Positions 1-8,345 of a DNA stretch of 64,000 nt are shown piece by piece (the first letter of the stretch is position 1; every line of letters starts with the position of its first letter). The position numbers and the translations under genes are program-made. The notes under the pieces were generated by a model. That model saw only the letters and a list, made by a program, of their open reading frames with translations. It searched no databases and was not told where the DNA came from. Origin of the DNA: Pacificispira sp040217575 (GTDB lineage Bacteria > Pseudomonadota > Alphaproteobacteria > UBA8366 > Aestuariispiraceae); assembly GCA_040217575.1 (NCBI GenBank), contig JAVJPW010000002.1:620001-684000 (forward strand), read 5' to 3'.

Positions 1-97
1 ATATGCGCGATTCGGGTTATAGGGTGCGGTGCGCCGCGGGGATCGGAGGGATTCCGCGCGGGATTTTTGGCTCAAGGTCGAATACCACAAAGTCTCA

Positions 98-1510
98 ATG
101 TCAGATACGTCCGCATCCCCGCAATCAACACGATTCGCCGACGGCACGATCATTTGCCTTGCAGCCCTGATCGCGGCCCTGTTTTCACCAATCGCCGTGG
201 CCTTCGTTCCGGTGGCGGCCGCTTTTCTTTTGATCCTGGTCCATCGCGGCCTTCTTGTGGACACGATCAAGGCGCTTTGGCCATTGGGTTGGATCGGGTT
301 CATCCTGGTTGTCTGGATATGTGCCAGCATGGCGCTGACATCCGGTTCGCAGACGGTGATGCTTCTTTCCGCGGCGCTTGCCGGGCTTGTGTTCTTTGGC
401 CTTCCGGCCGGGATGATGACGGTGCGCGCCGCCGGCGCGGCGCCGAATCATGGCCTGATCATCGCGCTGATCGCTGCTTTCTTGGGGTTCCTTGTATTCG
501 AGACCGCTTCCGCCGGGTTCCTGAGCGAAAGCAATCGTTTTATCGGACTGACCTTTGATCGTGTGCTGATTGTGCTGTCCATCCTTGTCTGGCCATTGGC
601 CGGGACGATCCATGCGCGATACGGCAAGGTCGAAGCGGCCATCTGGATTGTCGTCGGGTTGGCCGTGTTCGCCCTGTTGCGTGGGTTTGGCGGTGTGGCT
701 GTCGCGGCGGTCGGAGTGATAGCCTTCGCGCTTGGGTTCGCGTCTCTGGCGGCCGTTCGGTGGCTTCTGGTAATGGGGGTTCTGGTCTTCGGTTTATGCG
801 TGCCGCTGGTCATCATGTTTGCCTATGAACCCCTTTCGGCGGCGGCCGAACAGATCGGGTTCGGAGCAAGCCATATCGAACTGTGGGGCGCCACATTGGA
901 AGCATGGGTGGAATCCCCCGTCTTCGGGTATGGCGTCACGGCCACCATTCCGACGGACAGCGGTTATACGACTGGGTTTTCCGACCTGATCCTGGGGATC
1001 GGCGCGGTGGGACTTGTCCTGACCCTGATCTTCTTCGTGCCGCTGGTGTCCGCCGCGGTTCGACAGGGGCCCGACGGGTGGCACGGACCGGCGGCAGCGG
1101 CCACGGTTGCGACGATCCTGTCGCAGGCGGTTGTTTTCGGCGGGATTTGGAATGGTGCATGGTTCGGCGCATGCGGTGCCGCGGCGCTATTGATCGCCGC
1201 GGGCCGGGTCGCCCAGGAAACCGGCGGGTCGCTCGGGTCGATCTTTGAATCCGCAAAAGGCCATCGTGACCTTTATGCGCTGCGCGACGACAACGATGCG
1301 GACGAAAACTATGACCGGCTTGGCGACAGCAACTATGAACGCGATGAAGCCCGGTCGGCCGGCTTTACCGCGCGCCGCGCAGCGGCCGCTGCCGCAGCTG
1401 AAGAGGCATTGAGCGCCGCGCGTAACCTTCCCGAGGAAGAGGACGAGGATGAGGCCTGGGAAATCGATCTGGCGCCGCCCGCTTCCGACCCTGGCGGCGA
1501 CCGCCGTTAG
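98..1510 (+). CDS. O-antigen ligase/polymerase-like membrane protein
   Basis: Predicted polytopic inner-membrane protein of 470 residues, probably of the Wzy/WaaL superfamily that polymerises or transfers lipid-linked glycans on the periplasmic face. About ten hydrophobic segments lie between residues 18 and 370. Residues 262-280 (LWGATLEAWVESPVFGYGV) resemble the conserved family segment before the last helices. A hydrophilic Ala/Glu/Asp-rich tail (372-470) is unusual. I chose ATG 98 over an in-frame GTG at 29 because the N-terminus then runs straight into the first helix; neither has a clear Shine-Dalgarno. It precedes glycosyltransferase and AsnB genes, which supports an envelope-glycan role. 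Polymerase and ligase cannot be told apart here. The 97 bases upstream show no recognisable gene. Confidence 0.7.
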   Translation: MSDTSASPQSTRFADGTIICLAALIAALFSPIAVAFVPVAAAFLLILVHRGLLVDTIKALWPLGWIGFILVVWICASMALTSGSQTVMLLSAALAGLVFFGLPAGMMTVRAAGAAPNHGLIIALIAAFLGFLVFETASAGFLSESNRFIGLTFDRVLIVLSILVWPLAGTIHARYGKVEAAIWIVVGLAVFALLRGFGGVAVAAVGVIAFALGFASLAAVRWLLVMGVLVFGLCVPLVIMFAYEPLSAAAEQIGFGASHIELWGATLEAWVESPVFGYGVTATIPTDSGYTTGFSDLILGIGAVGLVLTLIFFVPLVSAAVRQGPDGWHGPAAAATVATILSQAVVFGGIWNGAWFGACGAAALLIAAGRVAQETGGSLGSIFESAKGHRDLYALRDDNDADENYDRLGDSNYERDEARSAGFTARRAAAAAAAEEALSAARNLPEEEDEDEAWEIDLAPPASDPGGDRR

Positions 1511-1528
1511 GTTTGATCGGCTTATCCC

Positions 1529-2563
1529 TTGTCCACCTCCGTCCTACAGATCATGTCCGGCGCGCCCGTTGGCGGGGCCGAGGTATTTTTTGTCCGCCTT
1601 GTAACGGCACTGGCAGCCGCCGGAACGCCACAGGTCGCTGCGATCCGCAAACATCCCGATCGGCGTTCAGCGATTGAAGCTGCCGGTGTCCCGGTGACGG
1701 AACTGCCGTTTTCCGGGAAATTCGATTTTTCGACCAAGAAAGAACTGAAGAAACTGGCAAGGGACACAGCGCCCGATGTTGTATTGACCTGGATGAATCG
1801 CGCCTCGCGGATTGCGCCGAAGGGCGACTGGACCGTGGTCGGCAGGCTTGGCGGCTATTACAAGCTAAAGAACTACAAGCGGTGCGACCATCTGGTCGGC
1901 AACACCCAGGACCTTCGCGACTATCTGGTACGTGAAGGCTGGCCGGCGGAACGCGCGTGGTACCTGCCGAATTTTGTCGATGACAGGAAAATGGAAGCGG
2001 TGGACCGCGCCGCATTCGACACGCCGGCAAATGCACCGCTTATCCTATGTCTTGGCAGGCTTCACGCGAACAAGGCCTTCGATACGGCGCTGGAAGTTCT
2101 GACCAGAATACCGGATGCGTTTCTCTGGATCGCCGGCGAAGGAAAGCTGGACCAGGGGTTGAAGGAACAGGCTGCGCGGCTGGGTCTGTCGCCGCGGGTT
2201 CGCTTTCTTGGATGGCGGGATGACGCGCCAGCCCTGCTTGCGGCTGCGGATGCCTTCCTGTGTTCGTCACGTCACGAACCGCTGGGGAACATCGTGCTGG
2301 AAGCCTGGGCGCACAATGTCCCGGTTGTCTCCGCTGCGTCCCAAGGGCCGTCCCAATTGATCAAGGATGGAAAAACCGGACTACTTGCCCCGATCGACGA
2401 CGCGGATACCCTGGCGTTGCAGTTGAAGCGGGTTCTGGAAGACGCCGATTTGGGAAAGAATCTGGCCGGCGCCGGATACGAGCGATACCACAAAAAATTT
2501 TCCGCCGGTCGGGTCGTCGCCGCGTATCAAGAGTTCTTCGACAAAGTCAAAAACCTCCGTTAG
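1529..2563 (+). CDS. GT4 family glycosyltransferase
   Basis: Cytoplasmic retaining glycosyltransferase (GT-B fold, GT4 family) of 344 residues that would add a sugar from a nucleotide-sugar donor to a lipid-linked or lipopolysaccharide acceptor. Seen: N-terminal GAPVGGAE loop (11-18), donor-domain segment LILCLGRLHANK (171-182), and an E-x7-E pair (E250, E258 in HEPLGNIVLEAW). The start is a TTG at 1529. The next in-frame ATG (1553) would remove the first beta strand, so TTG is preferred although the ribosome site is weak. It lies 18 bases after the O-antigen ligase-like gene and 50 bases before an AsnB gene, probably one operon. Donor and acceptor are unknown. Confidence 0.85.
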   Translation: MSTSVLQIMSGAPVGGAEVFFVRLVTALAAAGTPQVAAIRKHPDRRSAIEAAGVPVTELPFSGKFDFSTKKELKKLARDTAPDVVLTWMNRASRIAPKGDWTVVGRLGGYYKLKNYKRCDHLVGNTQDLRDYLVREGWPAERAWYLPNFVDDRKMEAVDRAAFDTPANAPLILCLGRLHANKAFDTALEVLTRIPDAFLWIAGEGKLDQGLKEQAARLGLSPRVRFLGWRDDAPALLAAADAFLCSSRHEPLGNIVLEAWAHNVPVVSAASQGPSQLIKDGKTGLLAPIDDADTLALQLKRVLEDADLGKNLAGAGYERYHKKFSAGRVVAAYQEFFDKVKNLR

Positions 2564-2613
2564 GTAGGTCAGGCACGGGACCGGTCCGGTCCCGAAAGGA
2601 ACACCGAAAGCCG

Positions 2614-4383
2614 ATGTGCGGTATTGCGGGATTGATGACACGCGACGGGTCGACCCCGGATCAGGGGACGCTGGACCGTCTGATTTCCGCATTGGAACAT
2701 CGCGGCCCGGACGGCAGCGGTCGGCATATTTCCGGCGATACGGCTCTGGTTCAGACGCGGCTTGCGATCATCGATTTGGTGACCGGCGATCAACCCCTTT
2801 ATGAACCGGAAGGGGCCGCGCTGGTCGCGAACGGGGAAATCTACAACTACCTTGAACTCCGGGCGGAGATGGCGGAAACGCCTTTCCGCACGGATTCGGA
2901 TTGCGAGACGGCGCTTTTCGTCTATCGCGAGGCGGGTGCGGATTTCGCGACCAGGCTTCGCGGCATGTATGCGATTGCCATCCACGACCCGGCGGACGGG
3001 GGAAGTCTGGTCCTGTCCCGCGATCCTTTCGGAATCAAACCGCTCTACTATTCGGAAAGCGCTGCGGGGTTCGCCTTTGCATCCGAACCGCAGGCTCTGC
3101 TACAGGCGGGGCTGGCCCGCCGGATGCTGGATCCGGACGCGCGCAATGTCTTCCTTCAGCTACAGTTCTCCTGCGGCCGGGATTTTCCGATCAGCGGCAT
3201 AAAGCGGGTCCTTCCGGGGGAGACGCTTGTGGTCCGGCGCGGACGCATCGTCGAACGCCACCGGCAGGACGCACTGCCCCGTGGCGGTCCGGAACGGATA
3301 TCGGAAGCCGACGCTGTTGCGCGGCTGGACAAGGCGGTCCGCGACAGCGTCGGTGTCCATCAGCGTTCTGACGTGCCCTACGGATTGTTCCTGTCGGGCG
3401 GCATCGACAGCAGTGCGATCCTGAGCATGATGGACGAACTGAACGACCAGCCCGTGATCGCTTTTACGGCCGGGTTTGATGATGACAGCGTTCATGATGA
3501 ACGCGACCATGCGCGGTCCCTTGCCGCGCTGTTGGGCGCGCGGCATGAAGAAGTCAGCATCGGGAAGGATGATTTCACCAACCTATTGCCGACCATCGCG
3601 GCCAGTGTTGATGATCCTGCCGCCGACTATGCGATCCTTCCGACCTGGGTGCTGGCGTCCCGCGCGGCGCAGGATCTGAAGGTCGTGCTGTGCGGCGAAG
3701 GCGGGGACGAAATCTTCGCCGGCTATGGGCGATACCGTTCCGTGCTGCGGCCATGGTGGATGGGCGGCCGCGCCCTGCGCCGCCGCGGTATTTTCGACGG
3801 GCTGGATATTCTGAACCGGGACTTTTCAGGGTGGCGCGATGCGATCAGCGGCCAGGAGGTGCGCGATGCATCGGACGGGCGCAGCCCGCTGCAGACGGCC
3901 CAGGCAACGGATTGCACCGATTGGTTGACGAATGACCTTCTGGTCAAGCTGGACCGCTGCCTGATGGCCCATGGGCTTGAAGGGCGGACACCGTTTCTGG
4001 ACCCCGTGGTTGCGGCGGCGGGATTCCGTGTGCCGGACGCGCTCAAGATTCATAAAGGGCGTGGAAAATGGTTGCTGCGCAAATGGCTGGACGGGCGGTT
4101 GCCGGAAGCGGATGCCTTTGCATCAAAACGGGGTTTTTCAGTCCCGGTCGGTGCCTGGATCGCGGAAGAAGGCGACAGGCTGGGTGCGCTTGTCAGCGAA
4201 CAGGACGCCGTTCGCGAAATCGCAAAGCCGGACAGGGTTCGCCAACTATTCAAGGCCGCAGGCCGAAAGCGGGAAGGTCACGCCGCCTGGGTTCTCTTAT
4301 TCTATGCCTTGTGGCACAAGTCCCTGATACAGGGGGTCGACACGCGTAGAATGCCGATCCCCGATGCGTTGGAGGCATCATGA
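2614..4383 (+). CDS. asnB: Glutamine-dependent asparagine synthetase family amidotransferase (copy 1)
   Basis: 589-residue class II glutamine amidotransferase fused to an ATP-pyrophosphatase domain. The family releases ammonia from glutamine at Cys2 and uses it to amidate an adenylated carboxylate. Seen: MCGIAGL start exposing Cys2, HRGPDGSG (29-36), NGEIYN (73-78), P-loop SGGIDSS (261-267) and GEGGDEIFAG (361-370). The start is ATG 2614, fixed by the catalytic Cys2 and by AAAGGA 14 bases upstream. Its stop overlaps the pyrC start (ATGA). In a polysaccharide locus such enzymes often amidate uronic acids rather than make asparagine; that role is inferred. A paralogue lies at 11836 and shares 23 identical bases at the HRGPDGSG codons. 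Confidence 0.88.
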   Translation: MCGIAGLMTRDGSTPDQGTLDRLISALEHRGPDGSGRHISGDTALVQTRLAIIDLVTGDQPLYEPEGAALVANGEIYNYLELRAEMAETPFRTDSDCETALFVYREAGADFATRLRGMYAIAIHDPADGGSLVLSRDPFGIKPLYYSESAAGFAFASEPQALLQAGLARRMLDPDARNVFLQLQFSCGRDFPISGIKRVLPGETLVVRRGRIVERHRQDALPRGGPERISEADAVARLDKAVRDSVGVHQRSDVPYGLFLSGGIDSSAILSMMDELNDQPVIAFTAGFDDDSVHDERDHARSLAALLGARHEEVSIGKDDFTNLLPTIAASVDDPAADYAILPTWVLASRAAQDLKVVLCGEGGDEIFAGYGRYRSVLRPWWMGGRALRRRGIFDGLDILNRDFSGWRDAISGQEVRDASDGRSPLQTAQATDCTDWLTNDLLVKLDRCLMAHGLEGRTPFLDPVVAAAGFRVPDALKIHKGRGKWLLRKWLDGRLPEADAFASKRGFSVPVGAWIAEEGDRLGALVSEQDAVREIAKPDRVRQLFKAAGRKREGHAAWVLLFYALWHKSLIQGVDTRRMPIPDALEAS

Positions 4384-5414
4384 CACGTGATTCCATTACG
4401 ATTATCCGTCCGGACGATTGGCATATTCATTTTCGCGACGGTTCGATCATGGAACGGGTTGTGCCCGATACGGCAGCCCATTTTGCCCGCGCGATTGTGA
4501 TGCCGAACCTTGTGCCACCCGTCGTGACGACCGCGCAGGCGGCCGACTATCGGGACCGAATTCTGGCGGCATCGGGCACCGGCTTCGAACCGTTGATGAC
4601 GGCCTATATGACCGAAGCTACCGATCCCGATGACCTGGCCGACGGGTTTGAACGCGGGGTTTTGACCGCGGTCAAACTCTACCCGGCGGGTGCAACCACA
4701 AACTCAGATTCCGGCGTTCGCGATGTTGCCAAAGTGCTTCACGTGCTGGAACGGATGGCACAGATCGGCATGCCATTGCTGGTCCATGGCGAGGTTACGG
4801 ACGCACATGTCGATATCTTCGACCGCGAGGCGGAGTTCATCGAAAAGGTGCTGAAGCCCTTGATGGACCGATTGCCGGATCTGAAAATCGTGCTGGAGCA
4901 CATAACGACCCGTCAGGCAGCGGAATTCGTGCCGACTGCAGGTCCGCGCCTGGGCGCGACGATTACGCCCCACCACCTGGAAATCAACCGGACGGACCTC
5001 TTCAAGGGCGGGATAAGACCGCACCTTTATTGCCTGCCAATTGCCAAACGCGAAGAACATCGCCTGGCAGTCCGGGCCGCCGCTGTCAGCGGCAACCCGC
5101 AGTTCTTTCTTGGAACCGATTCGGCACCGCACCCCGTCACGGCGAAGGAAGCGGCGTGCGGCTGTGCCGGCATCTACAACGCACCTTCGGCCTTGTCCGT
5201 TTACGCGTCCGTGTTCGAAGCGGATGGTGCGCTGGATCGGTTGGAGGCATTTGCCAGCCTGAACGGCCCCCGGTTCTATGGGTTGCCCGTCAATGACGGC
5301 CGGATCACTTTGACTAAGACGGGAACGCACATACCGGCGCGAATTGCCGCCGGGCAGGAAGAGGTCCACCCCTATCATGCGGGTGAGCGCCTGGAATGGA
5401 CCGTTTCCGCCTAG
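4380..5414 (+). CDS. pyrC: Dihydroorotase (homodimeric, type II)
   Basis: Zinc amidohydrolase of 344 residues catalysing reversible cyclisation of N-carbamoyl-L-aspartate to dihydroorotate, the third step of pyrimidine synthesis, in the cytoplasm. Type II PyrC motifs are all present in order: DWHIHFRD near the N-terminus, VKLYPAGATTNSDSGV carrying the lysine carboxylated in this family, HGE, EHIT, HHL and GTDSAPH. Length equals the usual 340-350 residues. It is translationally coupled to the upstream AsnB gene by a 4-base ATGA overlap, an odd partnership because the two have no shared pathway beyond glutamine/aspartate nitrogen. Its stop is only 6 bases from the convergent aminotransferase stop. 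Confidence 0.95.
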   Translation: MTRDSITIIRPDDWHIHFRDGSIMERVVPDTAAHFARAIVMPNLVPPVVTTAQAADYRDRILAASGTGFEPLMTAYMTEATDPDDLADGFERGVLTAVKLYPAGATTNSDSGVRDVAKVLHVLERMAQIGMPLLVHGEVTDAHVDIFDREAEFIEKVLKPLMDRLPDLKIVLEHITTRQAAEFVPTAGPRLGATITPHHLEINRTDLFKGGIRPHLYCLPIAKREEHRLAVRAAAVSGNPQFFLGTDSAPHPVTAKEAACGCAGIYNAPSALSVYASVFEADGALDRLEAFASLNGPRFYGLPVNDGRITLTKTGTHIPARIAAGQEEVHPYHAGERLEWTVSA

Positions 5415-5420
5415 GGTTTT

Positions 5421-6281
5421 TCAACCGCCATTGTGGGCGAAATCCCAGTACAGCTCGCGCGCAAGCTTGAACTTCGGACCTGGCTGAAGGTCGCGGTCTT
5501 CATAGCGGATCAATGGCTGTACCTTGCCATAATTGCCGGTGTTGAAGATTTCATCCGCCGTTTTCAGATCTTCCTCCGTTACGCATCCTTCGACCACCGT
5601 CTCGCCACGGTCGCGCAGCAGCTTGATGACGCGCTGGCGGGTGATCCCATTCAGGAAGCAGCCGTTCGCGACGGGCGTTTTCACAATTCCGTCCTTTGCC
5701 AGGAAAAGATTGGACGTGGCGAACTCCGCGACATTGCCCATTGGATCCAGCATCACGCAATTGTCGAACCCGCGTTCTTTCGCCTCGATCAGTGCGCGAC
5801 CGGCATTGGGGTAAAGGCATCCCGCCTTTGTGTCCGTCGGGGCGGAATTGGGCATGGGTCGGCGGCGCGTCGAAAGGCAGGCGGAAAATCCGCCCGTGCC
5901 CGGCATCGGCATGGGGACCAGGCTCAACGCGAACTGCGTCGAATCCGGGTTCGGCGCCACGAAACCGTCATCCGCCCAAAAGAGGGGACGGATATAAAGC
6001 GCCGCGTCCGAGGCATATTTTGCCAGACCTTCGCGGGCGATTTCCTCAATCTCTTGTGCGGTTTTCGTTGCGCGCAATCCAAGGGAATTCGCGGAATTGA
6101 CCGCGCGCTGGCAGTGGCGCTCCAGGTCCGGTGTCGTGCCTTCGAATGCCCGTGCTCCGTCGAACACCATCGACGCAAGCCATACGCCATGGGAACTCGA
6201 CGCCCAAAGAGGTTCATCGGCATCGCGCCAGCTTCCGTTGAAAAAGGTCAGGGCTCTTTCTTCCAAAACGTCTCTCCTCAT
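5421..6281 (-). CDS. Class IV (branched-chain type) aminotransferase
   Basis: PLP-dependent fold-type IV aminotransferase of up to 286 residues, closest in organisation to branched-chain amino acid aminotransferases (IlvE), which exchange amino groups between Val/Leu/Ile and 2-oxoglutarate. Seen: VFDGARAFEGT substrate loop, TDTKAGCLYPN with the probable Schiff-base lysine, and the NVAEFATSNLF cofactor segment. Start is uncertain. The ATG at 6281 has no Shine-Dalgarno and abuts a hairpin, whereas an AGGAGAG inside codons 2-4 is well placed for a TTG at 6266 (protein MEERALTFF). It lies downstream of, and in the same direction as, the S24-like regulator gene. D-amino acid transaminase or aminodeoxychorismate lyase activity cannot be excluded. 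Confidence 0.85.
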   Translation of the reverse strand: MRRDVLEERALTFFNGSWRDADEPLWASSSHGVWLASMVFDGARAFEGTTPDLERHCQRAVNSANSLGLRATKTAQEIEEIAREGLAKYASDAALYIRPLFWADDGFVAPNPDSTQFALSLVPMPMPGTGGFSACLSTRRRPMPNSAPTDTKAGCLYPNAGRALIEAKERGFDNCVMLDPMGNVAEFATSNLFLAKDGIVKTPVANGCFLNGITRQRVIKLLRDRGETVVEGCVTEEDLKTADEIFNTGNYGKVQPLIRYEDRDLQPGPKFKLARELYWDFAHNGG

Positions 6282-6289
6282 GGGATAGA

Positions 6290-6310
6290 GCTTCGGTTCT
6301 TATCCGAAGC
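6290..6310. other. Perfect 7-bp hairpin between regulator and aminotransferase genes
   Basis: GCTTCGG at 6290-6296 and CCGAAGC at 6304-6310 form a perfect 7-bp stem with a 7-base loop. In the leftward transcript it falls 8 bases before the aminotransferase ATG, with no T-run behind it. It could be an mRNA-stability or weak termination element; it occupies the place where a ribosome site for the 6281 start would be. Confidence 0.45.
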
Positions 6311-6339
6311 CGGGCGCGGATTGGGACAGATACTAAGCG

Positions 6340-6966
6340 TTATTGACGGGCCCACGCAATCCGCGCCGTCCAAATCAGTGATGCCGTCGGCAGGGTTTCG
6401 ACATCTTCCGTGAGGATATTGGCCAGGTCGGTGGTGAAAGTGGACTGACGCACCATCGTTGCCAGCCGGACATAGCCGTCTTCCGCCTTGAAGGCGATGC
6501 GGTCGCCCCGACGAACCTGATGAGCCGGCGAACAGACGAGCAGATCGTTTTCCCGATAGACCGGTTCGTAGCGGTCCGTGTCGACGATCAACCCGAAACA
6601 GTTCGGGTCGCGAAGATCGGGAAAATCGACCTTCAGCCATTTGCTGCGGATCGGAAGGTTGTTCTTGTCGAAATGCCCGTCGTCGGACGCGGCATACAGA
6701 TTGAGGCACGGAAGCATGAACCCGGCCTTCGCGGCTGGATCCCCGAACATGAGACCGGAAAAGTCATCCATCGTCATGTCGAACCGGTTGAGAATGCGCG
6801 AAAGCGTCTCAAGGGACGGCCAGCGAAAGGTACCGTCAGGCCGCTTTCTTCGCCCCTGGCTGAGGAGGGCCGGGTCCAGACCCGACATCTGCGCCAGGCG
6901 CGACGGTGTCACTCCGACCTGGTTCGCCAGCCTGTCTATGCCGTGCCAAACGTCTTCTTGTTTCAA
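6340..6966 (-). CDS. XRE-family regulator with non-catalytic S24 (LexA/CI-like) domain
   Basis: 208-residue DNA-binding protein. Residues about 8-70 form an XRE helix-turn-helix (VTPSRLAQMSGLDPALLSQG), and residues about 85-200 resemble the C-terminal peptidase S24 fold of LexA and CI repressors. The catalytic serine motif, usually GDSM, reads DTDR, and the second catalytic lysine is not evident in VRLATMVRQ. Autocleavage is therefore unlikely and the fold probably serves dimerisation or ligand sensing. The start codon is TTG at 6966; no alternative ATG lies upstream of the HTH. It diverges from the phage-like cassette starting at 7189 and sits 58 bases upstream of the aminotransferase gene, so either could be its target. 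Target genes are unknown. Confidence 0.75.
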   Translation of the reverse strand: MKQEDVWHGIDRLANQVGVTPSRLAQMSGLDPALLSQGRRKRPDGTFRWPSLETLSRILNRFDMTMDDFSGLMFGDPAAKAGFMLPCLNLYAASDDGHFDKNNLPIRSKWLKVDFPDLRDPNCFGLIVDTDRYEPVYRENDLLVCSPAHQVRRGDRIAFKAEDGYVRLATMVRQSTFTTDLANILTEDVETLPTASLIWTARIAWARQ

Positions 6967-7188
6967 AATGTCAGCCCCGGCGATCTGTGCAGCACCTGTC
7001 CGATAAGGGTCGGCTCAGGTGTGATTTATTGATCAATTATCATATACAAAAAGAACGAAAATGGAAGACTTTTGAAAATTCGGGAGGAAATTCGCGTTCT
7101 GGCGGTTGCCTTGGATAAAGTTTTTCTCTAAGTAGAGTGCCTGTTCACACGCGCATGGTTCCTGGACGATCTGGAAAGGAGCCATTTC

Positions 7189-7605
7189 ATGGGGCGTCCC
7201 CGATATTCAATCAGACCAACAAATGAAACGGTCGGTACCCCGTTTCTGACGGCAGAACTCGCCTGGTTGTGGGCCGCAAACGCGGTGCGGTATGACGAGC
7301 CGGGCGCGCATCTCACGGCCAACCGGTCGACATTGCAGCGGCCGTGCGAACCCAGGGATGTCATTTTTCTGGCCTGTCGGTTGCGGCGTCAGAAGGTTAT
7401 GAGCGGTCTGGAATTCGGAACGCTGTGCCGCTTCGGCGCAAAAGACCGTCCGCCGGATTCCCGCGATGAGTCGGAAGTACGCGACTGCGCTTTCTGGGAC
7501 CGCGCATTGTCGAAGATGGAACCTGAACTGATTCGAAAAGGTATCGTTGCCACCTCCGCCAAGACCGACCTAGCGCTCACAACAAAAAGAACAAAATATG
7601 AATAA
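7189..7605 (+). CDS. Hypothetical protein, first gene of phage-like cassette
   Basis: 138-residue soluble protein with no domain I can name. The N-terminal half is alpha-helical in character (FLTAELAWLWAANAVR) followed by CEPRDVIFLACRLRRQK, and the C-terminus has the segment MEPELIRKGIV. It has a good ribosome site (AAAGGAGCC, 7 bases before ATG 7189) and an AT-rich upstream region (7020-7140) suited to a promoter. The gene overlaps the next by 8 bases, so the two are translated together. Its position, three genes upstream of a portal gene, is where podoviruses may carry small packaging or regulatory proteins, but no terminase motif is visible. Function unknown. Confidence 0.65.
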   Translation: MGRPRYSIRPTNETVGTPFLTAELAWLWAANAVRYDEPGAHLTANRSTLQRPCEPRDVIFLACRLRRQKVMSGLEFGTLCRFGAKDRPPDSRDESEVRDCAFWDRALSKMEPELIRKGIVATSAKTDLALTTKRTKYE

Positions 7606-8011
7606 ATATGAATCCGCTGTCCGCGCACCCAGATATGCGATCATCGTCTATTCAGGGCGCGCCCAATTCCGAATACTCCAGCTCCTTCGCCCGGGCTTTC
7701 GGCATTGTCTGGTCATTGTGGCAAGCGGACCCTATTGGGTCGTGGTTGACGGGTTGTGCTTCCATACGGATGTTTCCGTATTGGATCTTCACGGATTGGC
7801 CGATTTTCTGGTTCGGATACATCGGTACGGTGCGGTCTGCCAGATCACGCATATCGATCCGTCACCGCCCAGACGGTTCCGGCCGTTGCCCTTTACCTGT
7901 GTTGAAAACGTAAAGAGAATCCTTGGAGTGAACAGCCTATTTGTTCTAACTCCGTATCAGTTATATAATCACATTGTCAAAAAATGCCTTGACATTCGCG
8001 CGGATCTGTAG
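7598..8011 (+). CDS. Hypothetical protein, possible permuted papain-like (NlpC/YiiX-type) fold
   Basis: 137-residue protein, overlapping the previous gene by 8 bases. I see GFRHCLVIV (His36), a strand ending in VVVDGL (Asp51), then PFTCVENVKRILG, where Cys101 caps a helix. The order His, acidic residue, Cys at a helix start is that of circularly permuted papain-like enzymes (YiiX/LRAT group) rather than ordinary NlpC/P60, where Cys comes first. This is a pattern-based inference, not a confirmed family match. It could be a peptidase or amidase linked to a virion, or an inactive relative. No signal peptide or membrane segment is seen. It shares the strand and operon of the portal cassette. Confidence 0.6.
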   Translation: MNKYESAVRAPRYAIIVYSGRAQFRILQLLRPGFRHCLVIVASGPYWVVVDGLCFHTDVSVLDLHGLADFLVRIHRYGAVCQITHIDPSPPRRFRPLPFTCVENVKRILGVNSLFVLTPYQLYNHIVKKCLDIRADL

Positions 8012-8017
8012 GATATC
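7989..8017 (+). promoter_or_regulatory. Weak sigma-70-like promoter candidate
   Basis: TTGACA at 7989-7994, then a 17-base spacer, then GATATC at 8012-8017. The -35 is perfect and the -10 poor (3 of 6). It overlaps the end of the preceding gene and would serve the proline-rich and portal genes from 8112 on. Visual match only. Confidence 0.25.
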
Positions 8018-8111
8018 CGCCATCTGCCGATGGCATCCCCGGTCATTCCGTTTTTCAAGCGGGTTTCAAGTCATGTCAACGTTGCCATCAAAAGAACAAA
8101 AGGAGAATAAA

Positions 8112-8345
8112 ATGGGTGGATTGTTCAGCGCGCCAGCGCCACCGCCGCCACCGCCTTTGCCGGAACCGCCGGATCCTGAAGCCAGTGAACGCGAACGGCG
8201 GCAACAGATCAGCGAAAGGCAACGGCGCGGGCGCGCATCGACCATCGTGGACAAAAGGTTCAAAGGCGTGCTGACCGAAACCAGTGACGGCACCGCCCCG
8301 TCTGCGGGCGCCACATTAACCGGGAAAAAGAGGCTGGGGGAATGA
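8112..8345 (+). CDS. Small proline-rich protein preceding portal gene
   Basis: 77-residue, low-complexity protein: residues 7-20 are mostly proline (APAPPPPPPLPEPP), followed by a charged helical stretch (ASERERRQQISERQRRGR) and ending in TLTGKKRLGE. The start at 8112 is supported by an AGGAG six bases upstream. Its stop overlaps the portal start (ATGA), so it is coupled to portal translation. Similar short Gly/Pro-rich proteins commonly sit directly upstream of the head-tail connector gene in T7-like podoviruses, and the terminal ASTIVDKR...TLTGKK..LG pattern is reminiscent of them. It may be a structural accessory, but its function is not established. No membrane segment. Confidence 0.65.
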   Translation: MGGLFSAPAPPPPPPLPEPPDPEASERERRQQISERQRRGRASTIVDKRFKGVLTETSDGTAPSAGATLTGKKRLGE

